The notes: generated by a model from the sequence alone, not told the origin. A stretch of DNA of 64,000 nucleotides from Catellatospora tritici (GCF_019083965.1 NZ_JAHRCY010000001.1:372001-436000); one strand, 5' to 3'. Positions 44,579 to 53,352 are shown, numbered from the stretch's first letter. Numbers and translations: made by a program.

Positions 44579-45370
44579 ATGAGCATCAGCACGCAGGGCG
44601 GCGAGCAGCACCGCCCCAACGTTGTGAAGGTCGGCGGCAAGCCCGGCGCCAAGCCCGGCACCAAGGCCCCGGCCGGTGCGAAGACCCCACCCAAGGGCCC
44701 CAAGGGCAAGCCGATCACGCCCATCAAGGTCAACCAGGGTCGCAACTGGGGCCCGATCGCCCTGTTCACCGCAGTCGGCCTGCTCGCCGCGGGCATCATC
44801 GGCTACGGCGCCTGGCAGGCGTTCAAGCCCCCGTTCGACTGGGAGGGCGCCGCCAAGACGATCCCCGGCATCGTCGACTTCCGCGAGACCAACGCGGCCG
44901 ACCTGACCCGCACCCACGCGTACGGCACCCAGACCTACAAGCAGAGCCCGCCTGTCGGCGGCAACCACAACGAGGTCTGGCAGCAGTGCATGGGCAACGT
45001 CTACGACGCGCCCATCCCGAACGAGCACGCCGTGCACGCCCTCGAGCACGGGGCCGTGTGGGTCGCCTACCGCAGCGACCTGCCCGCCGGTGAGGTCGAC
45101 AAGCTCCGGGCGAAGGTCGCGGGCAAGGAATACATGCTCATGAGCCCGATCGAGAAGCTGGACAAGCCGATCTCGCTGCAGGCGTGGGGCTTCCAGCTCA
45201 AGCTGGACAACGCCGACGACAAGCGCATCGACGACTTCATCACCGACCTGCGCGTCAACGCGACCCAGGAGCCTGGCGCGGTCTGCTCCGGCGGCAACAC
45301 CGCCACCGGCACCACTCCGCTGACCCAGGAGCAGGTCCAGGCCATGATGCAGGGCGGGACGAACGGCTGA
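44579..45370 (+). CDS. DUF3105 membrane-anchored protein
   Basis: A 263-residue protein with a Lys/Pro/Gly-rich cytoplasmic tail (KPGAKPGTKAPAGAKTPPKGPKGK), one transmembrane helix (WGPIALFTAVGLLAAGIIGYGAW) and an outer DUF3105 domain. The domain has PPVGGNHNEVWQQC and EHAVHALEHGAVWV, with His and Cys residues that could bind metal. The start is ATG 44579; a GTG 15 nt upstream is possible. It overlaps the DUF305 gene (TGATG), and the two occur as a pair in related genomes. Divergent from argS. Confidence 0.85.
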   Translation: MSISTQGGEQHRPNVVKVGGKPGAKPGTKAPAGAKTPPKGPKGKPITPIKVNQGRNWGPIALFTAVGLLAAGIIGYGAWQAFKPPFDWEGAAKTIPGIVDFRETNAADLTRTHAYGTQTYKQSPPVGGNHNEVWQQCMGNVYDAPIPNEHAVHALEHGAVWVAYRSDLPAGEVDKLRAKVAGKEYMLMSPIEKLDKPISLQAWGFQLKLDNADDKRIDDFITDLRVNATQEPGAVCSGGNTATGTTPLTQEQVQAMMQGGTNG

Positions 45371-45996
45371 TGACCCAGGAGACGACCAGCCCGAGCCCCT
45401 GGCGGCAGGTCGGCGTGGCCGGGCTGGTCGCCCTCCTGCTCGGCCTCGCCATCGGCTTCGTCGGCACCAACCTGGTGCACCGAACGAGCCTGCCCGCCGA
45501 CGACTCGGCGGCGGCCGGGTTCGCCCGCGACATGTCCTCCCACCACGCTCAGGCCGTGGCCATGGGCATGATCGCCGCGGACCGGGCCACCTCGCCCGCG
45601 GTGCGCTCGCTCGGCGGCGACATCGCGATGACCCAGCAGGCGCAGATCGGCATGATGCGCCAGTGGCTGCGCGACTGGAACCTCAACGTCAACTCCGCGG
45701 CCAAGCCCATGGCGTGGATGCCCGACGGCGACAGCGCCGTCCAGGGCAACCTGATGCCCGGCATGGCCACTCCCGCCGAGATGACCGAGCTGGAGAAGGC
45801 GACCGGACGTGACGTCGACCGGCTGTTCCTGCAGATGATGATCAAGCATCATCTGGGCGGCATCCACATGGTCGACGCGGTGCTCGCCGCGACCGACCAG
45901 TCGGACGTGACCTGGCTCGCCGGGACGATGAAGAGCGGACAGCAGGGCGAGATCGCGGCCATGCAGCAACTGCAGACAACGCTCGGCTTCAGCTGA
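45370..45996 (+). CDS. DUF305 membrane-anchored protein
   Basis: A 208-residue protein with an N-terminal helix (VGVAGLVALLLGLAIGFVGTNLV) and an exported four-helix DUF305 domain. The paired motifs SSHHAQAVAMGMIAADRA and MMIKHHLGGIHMVDAVLA carry the His-His and Met residues typical of the family, which is linked to copper or other metal binding. The start overlaps the DUF3105 stop. Together the two may form an outer-surface metal-handling pair; this is inferred. A perfect terminator follows. Confidence 0.87.
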   Translation: MTQETTSPSPWRQVGVAGLVALLLGLAIGFVGTNLVHRTSLPADDSAAAGFARDMSSHHAQAVAMGMIAADRATSPAVRSLGGDIAMTQQAQIGMMRQWLRDWNLNVNSAAKPMAWMPDGDSAVQGNLMPGMATPAEMTELEKATGRDVDRLFLQMMIKHHLGGIHMVDAVLAATDQSDVTWLAGTMKSGQQGEIAAMQQLQTTLGFS

Positions 45997-46010
45997 GCGG
46001 TTCCTCGCCG

Positions 46011-46044
46011 AAGCCCCGCCGGGCATGGTCCGGCGGGGCTTTTC
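46011..46044 (+). terminator. rho-independent terminator after DUF305
   Basis: AAGCCCCGCCGG (46011-46022) pairs perfectly with CCGGCGGGGCTT (46030-46041) over a 7-nt loop, followed by T residues. It lies 15 bp after the DUF305 stop. Confidence 0.9.
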
Positions 46045-46238
46045 CGTGGGTACGGCAGCGGAGCCTCGTCGCCGCGGCTGGCGGCGCCATGATCGCCGTT
46101 GTCGGTCAGAACCTGGGCTGGGAGCCGATGTTCTGACCGCAAGCAGCGATCACGGAAGGGCAAGGCGGCCGCGACACGGGCGGCGGATACCGATTCGGCA
46201 CCGGGCAGCGGACCCTGCTACTCTTTGTCGGTCGCTGA

Positions 46239-46313
46239 GCCCCCGTAGCTCAGGGGATAGAGCACCGCCCTCCGGAGGCGGGGGCGCAGGTTCGAATCCT
46301 GCCGGGGGCACCA
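46239..46313 (+). tRNA. tRNA-Arg (anticodon CCG)
   Basis: A complete cloverleaf can be drawn. The acceptor GCCCCCG pairs with CGGGGGC, the D arm is GCTCAGGGGATAGAGC, and the anticodon arm is CCGCC-CTCCGGA-GGCGG, with anticodon CCG reading CGG codons. The T arm is GCAGGTTCGAATCCTGC. The discriminator A and an encoded CCA end it. The promoter area has TTTGTC about 15 nt upstream. It is a typical integration site, and accessory genes start just beyond it, but no integrase or second att copy is seen. Confidence 0.96.
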
Positions 46314-46330
46314 CGGACCACCAGCAAAAA

Positions 46331-46367
46331 GAAGCCGCTGACCTGCGAGAAGCAGACCAGCGGCTTC
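46331..46367. terminator. GAAGCCGCTG hairpin downstream of tRNA-Arg, copy A
   Basis: GAAGCCGCTG (46331-46340) pairs with CAGCGGCTTC (46358-46367), and an inner CTG/CAG pair forms after two mismatches. A run of A precedes it. It lies 17 bp past the tRNA. A close copy with related flanks is at 53256-53292. Confidence 0.75.
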
Positions 46368-46653
46368 AAACGTATGTACGGTTACCACCGGGCTTACGCG
46401 GCCGTGAGCGGCCGTCCGTGCCGAACGGGTGCCGAAGTTCCTACGCGTCCAACGCAGGCACAGTTGCGTCAGGCTCGGCTCCGGTCGACTCTCGCGTGTC
46501 AGCCTCCGTGGCCAGCACGTAGGCAGCTCGACGTCCGGGCTGCGTGGACGTGCATCAGGCCACACGTTCGGCAGGTTGCGGCGGGCGTTCGGGTGTACCG
46601 CCTGAGGCGACCGGAGCATTGATGGCCTTGTCGGTGGTCGCCATCATGTGCAC
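46368..46653. other. gap between the tRNA terminator and the repeat-protein gene
   Basis: No gene is supported. The minus-strand frame through the tRNA gives an RQDSNLRP-type peptide, which is only the translated tRNA complement. The base composition is slightly less GC-rich than the core block, as expected of an integration hotspot. Confidence 0.45.
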
Positions 46654-47751
46654 ATGGGCGAGGTTGAATCTCCGGGATCCACATCGACGCGACCGCGCCA
46701 GCGTTGGCAGACGTGGATCACCTCTGCGCTCACTGGCGCTGCCGCCGGACTAGCGGTGAACTCCGCCAGCGACCTCGGCGGCCTCCGGATCCTTGCCGTG
46801 GTCGTCGTGGCGGCAGCGCTGGTCACCGCAGCCTTCCGAGTACGCGACTGGGCCGCCGAACAACCCCGCGCCCGCAGGGTGGTCTACCCCAGTCGCTTCC
46901 TGCTCGGCGTCGCACTCATCGCCACGCTCCTGGCAGCCTCACCCCTGTCCCCCACAGCGATCCTGTACCTGACGCTGCTGGCCGCAGCGACGACCACCGC
47001 TGCCGTCCTCATCCCCAGCAACCCGGAGATAGCGCTACGGAACCTCCTGGCCGCAGCGGCCATCGGCGTCGGGACGGCGTTCATCGGTGTCGGGGTGGCG
47101 GTGCTGCCGGATGGCGAGACGCTGGTTGGCGTGGCGGCCATCGGCCTCGGGACGGCGCTCATCGGTGCCGGGGTGGCGGTGCTGGTGAACGTCGAGAGGC
47201 TGGTTGGCGTGGTGCTCATCGGCCTCGGGGTAGCGCTCGTCGGCCTCGGGGTGGCGGTGCTGGCGGACGGTGAGACGCTGGGTGGCATGGCGGGCATCGG
47301 CGCCGGGACGGCGCTCATCTGCCTCGGGGTGGCCGTGTTGGTGAACGTCGAGAGGCTGGCCGGCGTGGCGCTCATCGGCGCCGGGGTGGCGGCCATCTGC
47401 CTCGGAGTGGTGATGCTGATGAAAGACGAGACGATGTGGGGCGTGATGCTCATCGGCCTCGGAGCGGCGTTGATCAGTGCCGGGGTGGTGGTGGTCCTGA
47501 TGAACGGCGAGGCAAAGTGGGGCGTGGTGGGCATCTGCGTCGGGGCGGCGGGTATCGGTCCCGGGGTGGCGGGGCTGACGGATGGCGAGACGCTGGGTGG
47601 TGTGGCGCTCATCGGCGTCGGGGTGGCGGTCATCGGCCTCGGGGCGACGGCGCTGTTGACCACTGACCTCCCACAGAGAGTGCGGGTCTGGCTGAAGGAG
47701 CCGACCAGCAAACCAGCATCCCAAAAGGACGCCTTGCCTCTGGATGACTGA
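46654..47751 (+). CDS. membrane protein with eight 26-residue glycine-rich repeats
   Basis: A 365-residue protein of unknown family. Two hydrophobic helices near the N-terminus (ITSALTGAAAGLAV, ILAVVVVAAALVTAAF) and a pair near residues 80-120 come first. From about residue 134 to 338 come eight tandem 26-residue units of the form LxGVxxIGxGxAxIGxGVAVLxDGET or ..VNVER. Each unit is a hydrophobic GxGxxxxGxG stretch with a short polar turn, so the region may be a stack of membrane hairpins packed through glycines. The start is ATG 46654, a GTG 6 nt upstream being possible. It is the first gene after tRNA-Arg and stands alone. The antisense frame is a Pro/Ser-rich shadow. Confidence 0.65.
   Translation: MGEVESPGSTSTRPRQRWQTWITSALTGAAAGLAVNSASDLGGLRILAVVVVAAALVTAAFRVRDWAAEQPRARRVVYPSRFLLGVALIATLLAASPLSPTAILYLTLLAAATTTAAVLIPSNPEIALRNLLAAAAIGVGTAFIGVGVAVLPDGETLVGVAAIGLGTALIGAGVAVLVNVERLVGVVLIGLGVALVGLGVAVLADGETLGGMAGIGAGTALICLGVAVLVNVERLAGVALIGAGVAAICLGVVMLMKDETMWGVMLIGLGAALISAGVVVVLMNGEAKWGVVGICVGAAGIGPGVAGLTDGETLGGVALIGVGVAVIGLGATALLTTDLPQRVRVWLKEPTSKPASQKDALPLDD
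47050..47673 (+). repeat. eight tandem 78-bp repeats in the membrane protein gene
   Basis: The DNA repeats with a 78-bp period, visible in recurring ATCGGCNNCGGGGTGGCGGTGCTG-like stretches and in near-identical odd units (GTGAACGTCGAGAGGCTG at about 47187 and 47341). Units ending in DGET and NVER alternate in the first half, which suggests duplication in pairs (156 bp). Confidence 0.75.
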
Positions 47752-47846
47752 ACAGCCGCGACACCGCCTGGATACCGGCTCGACGCTTGCCGCGCGGGCC
47801 GGAAGGCTACCGCCACCGGACCGCGCGGAAACACACCTCATGGCCG

Positions 47847-48135
47847 TCAGAACGGCGGCTCAGCGTCGCCGCCGCCCGTCGCCCACGGGTTGGCCTCAGC
47901 CGCCGGCGGCTGACCATCCCCGGTGCGGACGAGCTTCTTGACCTCGGCGCGGGCGTAGCGCAGCGACGCCCCGATGTCCTCCACGTCGAGCTGGAAACCT
48001 CTGGCGCTTCTCACCTTCCGGGGTGGTCCACTGGCTGAGCCGCAGACGGCCGGTCACCACGACCCGGGCGCCCTTGCGCAGGCTCTCCGCGACGTTCTCG
48101 GCCATTTCGCGCCACACGGTCTGCGAGTGCGGGTC
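47847..48135 (-). pseudogene. broken ssb (single-stranded DNA-binding protein) fragment
   Basis: One frame encodes [30 protein letters not shown], the central OB-fold part of actinobacterial SSB, up to GEKRQRF. The next part, [21 protein letters not shown] through to the acidic end DAEPPF and a stop at 47847, is in a frame shifted by one base near 47992. The first 60 or so residues of SSB (from MAGxT to LFLNC) are missing. It is therefore a truncated, frameshifted remnant of an ssb paralogue, such as those carried by conjugative elements. Confidence 0.82.
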
Positions 48136-48139
48136 GATA

Positions 48140-48265
48140 GGGCTTGCTGCGGCTTCCCTGCATGTCTCGCAGCCGTCCGCCACCCAGCGCCTGGCCACCC
48201 TGGAGCGGCGGCTGGCCTCGTCGCTGCGCGGCGCGGTGTCTGGCGCTGTCGCGGCCTGGGTCTAG
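48140..48265 (+). pseudogene. LysR-type regulator fragment
   Basis: The plus strand encodes [25 protein letters not shown], the helix-turn-helix core of a LysR-family regulator, joined directly to the upstream edge of the ssb fragment. It then loses similarity ([16 protein letters not shown]) and stops at 48265. The N-terminus and the whole effector domain are missing. Only a scar of a former gene remains. Confidence 0.65.
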
Positions 48266-49248
48266 TCCACCCAGCCCTGGCGGGTGGCGTGTCCGCCCAG
48301 CTGCATGCGGGTCTGAACTCCGGCGATGTCCATGAGGTGGCGCAGGCGCCGGTGCAGCGTCCGGGGTGACAGACCCAGCTGTGTCGCGACCGTCTGATCC
48401 GTGACCCCGGCCAGCAGCAGCGCGAGGATCCTACGGTCGAGATCGGTCGGGCCCGGGGCACCGAGCTCGGCCGCGGTCTCGGCGTCCGCGCCGGTGCCGA
48501 CCAACTCCAGCGGATGGGCGCTGCGCCATACCGTCTCGAACAGCGCGTCCAGCGCGTCGAGCACGCCGCTGCGGTGCAGCAGCACCGCGCCGGGCTCGCC
48601 GGCGGGCGTGACCGCCAGCGGAACCAGGCCCAAGTCGGCGTCGGCCAGCACGAGTTTCATCGGCAGGTGGTCGGCCACCCGCAGTTGCACGCCGTTGCGC
48701 AGGGAGGTGACGGCATCGGTGACGATGCCGGGCTCCGCCAGCACCGCGCGGTCGAGTACCGCCCGGAAGCGCACGCCGCGGCCGATGGCCTCGGGTTCGG
48801 CCGTGTTCTGTTCGGGTGGCACGGCGACGAACGGCGCGGTGATGAAGGTGCGGATCTGCGTGCGGGCTGCCTGTTGCACCTGCAGGAAGCGGTGGCGGAT
48901 GGCGTCGACGCCGGTGACGACTTCGATCAGGTCGTTGATGTCGCGCCCGATCATCGCCGCACGGTGCTGCTCGGCGAAACCCACCAGTGCGTGTTCAGCC
49001 ATACGCAGCCTGTCGCGCTGCTGGCTGATGAGCGCGCCGAGCGCCATGGCCGGGGGTGCGGCGGTGAACTGCCCGCTGGCGGACTTGATCGCCAGTCCTC
49101 GCTCGACCAGGCGGGACAGGGCCTTGTCGACGTCGGCGGGCGGGGCGGCGAGCAGATCCGACAGCAGTGCGGCGGTGGAGTTCGGCCGTCCGAGCAGCGC
49201 CCGGTAGACGCTCTCGTCGGCAGGTTCGAGCCCCAGCACATCGAGCAT
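48262..49248 (-). CDS. TrmB/LuxR-type transcriptional regulator
   Basis: A 328-residue regulator with two DNA-binding-type ends. The N-terminus (DVLGLEPADESVYRALLGRPNSTAALLSDLLAAPPADVDKALSRLVERGLA) is a TrmB-like winged helix. The C-terminus (TDLDRRILALLLAGVTDQTVATQLGLSPRTLHRRLRHLMDIAGVQTRMQLG) is a LuxR-type helix-turn-helix. A sugar-sensor-like middle lies between. The start is ATG 49248. Genes of this type often lie beside secreted subtilases in actinomycetes and may control them. It is 137 bp downstream of the subtilase gene on the same strand, separated by a terminator. Confidence 0.83.
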   Translation of the reverse strand: MLDVLGLEPADESVYRALLGRPNSTAALLSDLLAAPPADVDKALSRLVERGLAIKSASGQFTAAPPAMALGALISQQRDRLRMAEHALVGFAEQHRAAMIGRDINDLIEVVTGVDAIRHRFLQVQQAARTQIRTFITAPFVAVPPEQNTAEPEAIGRGVRFRAVLDRAVLAEPGIVTDAVTSLRNGVQLRVADHLPMKLVLADADLGLVPLAVTPAGEPGAVLLHRSGVLDALDALFETVWRSAHPLELVGTGADAETAAELGAPGPTDLDRRILALLLAGVTDQTVATQLGLSPRTLHRRLRHLMDIAGVQTRMQLGGHATRQGWVD

Positions 49249-49344
49249 CGGTGACCGGCTCCCTTCCGCTTGGTGCAGCGGGGAGAGTATGCGCCATGGC
49301 GGCAGGCCTTGGCAGGCCTCCGCGGGAAACGCGGGTGACGGGTG

Positions 49345-49374
49345 GGGCCCCGGGCAGTCGCCTGCCCGGGGCCC
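49345..49374 (-). terminator. terminator after the subtilase gene
   Basis: GGGCCCCGGGCAG (49345-49357) pairs perfectly with CTGCCCGGGGCCC (49362-49374) over a 4-nt loop, 11 bp past the subtilase stop. Confidence 0.85.
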
Positions 49375-49385
49375 GTCGTGGTGGC

Positions 49386-52300
49386 TCACCGCAGGCCGTA
49401 GGCCCGGATGATCTCGTGCTTGACGCTGTACCCGGCGTCGGTCTGGGCGCTCGCACGGAGCGAGATGAAGCCGGGCTTGTGCGGGGTCTGGAACGACCCG
49501 TTCCAGTAACCGTTGGCGCCCTTGGTCAGGGTCACCTTGCGCCAGGTGGCGCCATCGTCGTAGGAAATGTCCAGGGTCACCTTGGTGATCTTGCCGGGGA
49601 CGGTGCCGAGGTCCATGGACCCAGGCTTGAGCCCGATCTGCTGGACGGTGCCCGCCGGCAGGTCGCCGTGCAGGTCGGTCTCCAGCCGGTAGTTCAGGTT
49701 CAGCACCGAGAAGCGCACCAGGTCGTCGGCCTCGACGGTGTCGGACCTGAAGGTCCACTCGCTATGGGTGCGGGTCGACAGCCGGAAGACGTCACCCGGC
49801 CGCTCGGCGTCCATGACGACCCGGTACGGCAGGTCGCCCGGCGGGACCTCGACCCACTGCGCATCCTCGCTGAACAGGTTCTCCCGGAGGAGCGTGTCGC
49901 CCTGGAACAGCTGTGTGTGGGTCGGCACCGCACCCCACTCGATCCAGCCGCCGAGCTGCATGGTGTCGCTGGAGGAGCTCCACGCCTGCGTGTTCCACAT
50001 CATGGTGTTCTGCCAACGCGAGTTGTATATCTCGTAGGCCTCGCTGCTGCCGGGACGGATCGCCGGGGCGAACCAGTCCAGACGCGGGGCGGTGTTCGCG
50101 GCGTAGGAGTCAGTGCCTGAGTACATCACCCACAACTGCGAGTTGCCGAAGATCTGCGCGTGCGTCTCCCGCCAGGCCTGTCCGGGGGTGACCCATTCGA
50201 CCCGGGTGCCGGGGTGCCACTCGCGCTCGAGTCCGCCGAGCCCCGGGGAGATCGTCATGTCGTACCGGTAGCCGACGGCTTCGCCCGGAGTGCCCGCGTT
50301 GTAGTACCGCGCGTCGATCTTGACAAGGTCGCGCTGGCTCGGCCGGTAGACCAGCGGCCGGTCCGGCACCTGGCCTGGGTAGTCGCGGGTCAGGTCGTAG
50401 ACGAACGGCGTGAACTCCGTCTGCTTCACGGTCAGCTCGAAGAACCCGAGCTTGGCCAGCGCGATGAGGACCTTGCCCGCGTCGCGGTGCACCGTGGCGA
50501 CCGGGATCGTCGACTCGCCGATGTACTGCGCCAGGGTCCCGACGCCGTCGTTGACCACGACCAACGCCTTGGCGCCGGCCGCGACCGCGGCCGCGGTACG
50601 CTCCTGGGCCGACACCTCGTCGCTGCGCTCGACGACGACGAGCCTGCCCCTGGCCTTGATCTTCTTGTAGTCCGCTGCCGCGCCCTTGCCGGCGTAGACG
50701 GGCCGCAGGCGGTCCGAACCGGTGTCCAGCAGGCTGCCCCCCTGAGTGAGGGTCTCGAAGCGGACCAGGCCGCCGAACGCGCTCAGCGCGAACCCCGGCT
50801 CGCCCTTGCGCCAGCGGGTGGTCAGGATGAACTCGCCCTGCTTCATCGGCTCCGTCGGCGCGACGTAGATGTCGTCGTACATCGGCGGGATGTCGTACCC
50901 GCGCCGCACATACGTGCCGAGGTCGCGGAAGGACGCCTTGAAGTCGACCTTGCGCTGGCGGTCCTCGGTACGCTGCGGCGCCTCGGTCTGCAGCAGGCGT
51001 GCCTTGTGCGCGTCCAGCACCACGTCCGCGGGGCCACCGCCGAGCACCGTCTCCGGGTCGACCAGCACCGCCAGCCCGGACCGGTCCGCCTTCTCGCCGG
51101 CCACCTCGAGGTAGGTCCAGACGACGTAGGTGCCGGGCGGCATGCGCATGGTGAGCGAGCCGTCGACCTGCACGAACCACGGCAGCGGGTCGCCGACCAG
51201 GGCCACCGCGACCTCGCCGGAGGCGGGCTTGCCGTCCCGACCGATCAGCTTGATGTTCAGGTCGTAGCGCTCGTCCTCCTTGAGCAGCGCCACCGAGGTG
51301 CGGGTCACCGGCTGCCCGGTGGCCGCGTCGGTGCCGACCACGTAGCCGACGTGCCGGAGGCCCACGGCGGCGGCCTGCGGGTCTGCGGTCACCGGGACGG
51401 TCGCCGTGCCGCCGGCCGGCACGGTCACCGTGGCCGCGCCCAGCGTGAACGGACCGTCGGCGTTGGTCAACGCCAGGTTCAGCGTGACGTCGGCGGCGCC
51501 GGTGTTGGTAAAGGTCAGGTCCTTGGTCACGGCGGTGTCGGTCGGCTCGTGCGGCCAGGTGTGATTGCCGAAGAACAGGGACCCGGTGCCGCGCACCGTC
51601 GTCCGCACGGCGGCGGCCACGTCGACGCGTCCCGTGCCGACCTCGTACGGCGAGTACCACTCGCCCAGGGCCTTCGCGGTACTCATCAGGTGTTCCTTGA
51701 GCATCGCCCCGGTCCAGTCCGGGTGCTGCTGAGCCAGGATGGCCGCCGCGCCCGCCACATGCGGGGTCGCCATCGACGTGCCGCTCAGGGTGCGGTACAG
51801 GCCCTCGCCGCCGTCGGTCATGTCCTGAGAGCGGGCCGCGGTGATGTCCACCCCCGGCGCCGCGATGTCCGGCTTCATGCCGCCGGAGAACGCGAGCGGG
51901 CCGGTGCTGGAGAACCCGGCGAGGTAGTCCTGCTTGTCCGTGGCGGCCACGGTCAACGCCGAGGCCGCCGCACCCGGGGTGGAGATGCTCTCCGGCCCCG
52001 AGTTGCCCGCGGCGATGACGAACAGCGTGCCGTACTGCGCCGACAGCGCGTCGACCGCCTGCGACATCGGGTCGCTGCCGTCGGTCGGGTACTGGTCGCC
52101 GAGACTCATGCTGACGACGTCGGCACCGGACTCGGCGGCCCACTGCATACCCGCGATGATCCACGAGTCCTGGCCATAGCCTTCCGCACCGGCCAGCACC
52201 TTGCCGACGATCAGGTCGGCGCCGGGGGCCACGCCCTTGAACTCGCCGCCGGAGGCGGCGCCGGTGCCGACGATCGTCGAGGCCACGTGCGTGCCGTGCC

Positions 52301-53114
52301 CGTTGACGTCGGTTATGGCCTCGCCCGGCACGAAACTGGCGGTGCCGTCGATCTGGTCCTTGAGGTCCGGGTGGTTGACGTCGATGCCGGTGTCCAGCAC
52401 CGCGACCTTGACGCCCTTGCCGGTGTATCCGGCCGCCCACGCCTCGGGTGCGCCGATCAGCGGCACGCTGTCCTTCAGGTTGACCTGCACGCGGCCGTCG
52501 AGCCACAACTTGGCCACGCCCTCGCCCAGCGTCGTGCTGCCCTGCGGCGCGACCGTGGACCAGAAGGTGCGGGTCTGCTTCTTCTCGGTGGTCAGCGCGG
52601 CGCCGCGGATGTTCGCGAACCTGCGGGTCAGCTTGCTGCCGCGGGGAACCTTCGGCTCGACGACCGCACGGGTCTGGGCCTGGGTGTACGTCGCGATCAG
52701 CGGCACGCTGGCCGTCTTCGCGTCGTCGTAGCCCATCTCGATCAGGTCGGTGACGTTGAACAGGCGGCGGTCCAGCTTGCCGGCGCCGAGCAGCGGCTCG
52801 GCCTCGTCGGGGATGACATAGATGTCACCCTTGATCTCCTGGAGTTTCACGCCGCCGACAGCCTGGTCCGGGCGGTCGACGTCGACGGTCTGCTCGCCGT
52901 CGGCCATCGTGGTGACCGTGACGACGTCGCCGGTGACCAGGGTGACCTTGTGAGTCGCCGTCGGCCTGGCCGGGACGGCGGGCCTGCTCGGCGCGGCCTG
53001 CACCGGCGACTGCGGCACGGCGAAACCTGTCGCCAGCAACGGCACCGCCGTCACCGCCGCCAGCAGTTGCCAACGCCTACTCCGGAGGGCGGAAGACTGT
53101 GAGGGAGAGGACAT
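49386..53114 (-). CDS. large secreted subtilisin-family serine protease
   Basis: A 1242-residue S8 peptidase. A Sec signal (residues 1-40, ending SPVQAAP) is followed by a propeptide, then the catalytic domain with Asp241 (VAVLDTGID), His274 (NGHGTHVAS), oxyanion Asn371 (AAGNSG) and Ser447 (GTSMATPHVAG). A PA-like insert lies further on (VVVERSDEVSAQERTAAAVAAGAKALVVVND). After the protease come several beta-rich domains of about 650 residues with no recognised family, ending in SIGxYDDGATWRKVTLTKG-like repeats. The size class is of Sec-secreted actinomycete proteases that mature other exported proteins. Next to its regulator. Confidence 0.93.
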   Translation of the reverse strand: MSSPSQSSALRSRRWQLLAAVTAVPLLATGFAVPQSPVQAAPSRPAVPARPTATHKVTLVTGDVVTVTTMADGEQTVDVDRPDQAVGGVKLQEIKGDIYVIPDEAEPLLGAGKLDRRLFNVTDLIEMGYDDAKTASVPLIATYTQAQTRAVVEPKVPRGSKLTRRFANIRGAALTTEKKQTRTFWSTVAPQGSTTLGEGVAKLWLDGRVQVNLKDSVPLIGAPEAWAAGYTGKGVKVAVLDTGIDVNHPDLKDQIDGTASFVPGEAITDVNGHGTHVASTIVGTGAASGGEFKGVAPGADLIVGKVLAGAEGYGQDSWIIAGMQWAAESGADVVSMSLGDQYPTDGSDPMSQAVDALSAQYGTLFVIAAGNSGPESISTPGAAASALTVAATDKQDYLAGFSSTGPLAFSGGMKPDIAAPGVDITAARSQDMTDGGEGLYRTLSGTSMATPHVAGAAAILAQQHPDWTGAMLKEHLMSTAKALGEWYSPYEVGTGRVDVAAAVRTTVRGTGSLFFGNHTWPHEPTDTAVTKDLTFTNTGAADVTLNLALTNADGPFTLGAATVTVPAGGTATVPVTADPQAAAVGLRHVGYVVGTDAATGQPVTRTSVALLKEDERYDLNIKLIGRDGKPASGEVAVALVGDPLPWFVQVDGSLTMRMPPGTYVVWTYLEVAGEKADRSGLAVLVDPETVLGGGPADVVLDAHKARLLQTEAPQRTEDRQRKVDFKASFRDLGTYVRRGYDIPPMYDDIYVAPTEPMKQGEFILTTRWRKGEPGFALSAFGGLVRFETLTQGGSLLDTGSDRLRPVYAGKGAAADYKKIKARGRLVVVERSDEVSAQERTAAAVAAGAKALVVVNDGVGTLAQYIGESTIPVATVHRDAGKVLIALAKLGFFELTVKQTEFTPFVYDLTRDYPGQVPDRPLVYRPSQRDLVKIDARYYNAGTPGEAVGYRYDMTISPGLGGLEREWHPGTRVEWVTPGQAWRETHAQIFGNSQLWVMYSGTDSYAANTAPRLDWFAPAIRPGSSEAYEIYNSRWQNTMMWNTQAWSSSSDTMQLGGWIEWGAVPTHTQLFQGDTLLRENLFSEDAQWVEVPPGDLPYRVVMDAERPGDVFRLSTRTHSEWTFRSDTVEADDLVRFSVLNLNYRLETDLHGDLPAGTVQQIGLKPGSMDLGTVPGKITKVTLDISYDDGATWRKVTLTKGANGYWNGSFQTPHKPGFISLRASAQTDAGYSVKHEIIRAYGLR

Positions 53115-53255
53115 GGCACGGGTCTACCAGTCACCGACGCCGGCCAGAAGATCCGATGACGACGAATAATCGCCATGGCAAATACCTGCCAGAGCCTGAG
53201 AAACAACGCTTCCACCGAACGCCGGCGGCGACGCGCGGCTGCCCGCACAAAGACA

Positions 53256-53292
53256 GAAGCCGCTGATCTGCTCAACGCAGATCAGCGGCTTC
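53256..53292 (-). terminator. GAAGCCGCTG hairpin, copy B
   Basis: GAAGCCGCTGATCTG (53256-53270) pairs perfectly over 15 bp with CAGATCAGCGGCTTC (53278-53292). It is downstream of the LamG/FG-GAP gene and can end its transcript. Sequence and flanks (CAAGCGTCTTTACG against CAAACGTATGTACG) are related to copy A beside tRNA-Arg. Confidence 0.8.
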
Positions 53293-53352
53293 AAGCGTCT
53301 TTACGACCGGCGGACCCGTCCGGCCCCGAGGTCCGGGGCCGGACGGGTCCGG

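Noticed and set aside
46218..46619. Minus-strand frame of 133 codons containing RQDSNLRP
   Set aside because: This peptide is the translated complement of tRNA-Arg, a well-known annotation artefact; no ribosome site or family similarity.
46884..47834. Long antisense Pro/Ser/Thr-rich frame of 316 codons opposite the repeat protein
   Set aside because: It mirrors the 78-bp repeats; the plus frame gives regular membrane segments and G/C-ending codons, so the antisense frame is a shadow.
50160..53102. Plus-strand frame of 980 codons opposite the subtilase
   Set aside because: Antisense shadow of a clear S8 protease; composition is Arg/Gly/Val/Asp-rich with no domain.
46239..53292. Active integrated element at tRNA-Arg
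   Set aside because: No integrase, relaxase or second copy of the tRNA 3' end was found; only gene fragments remain.
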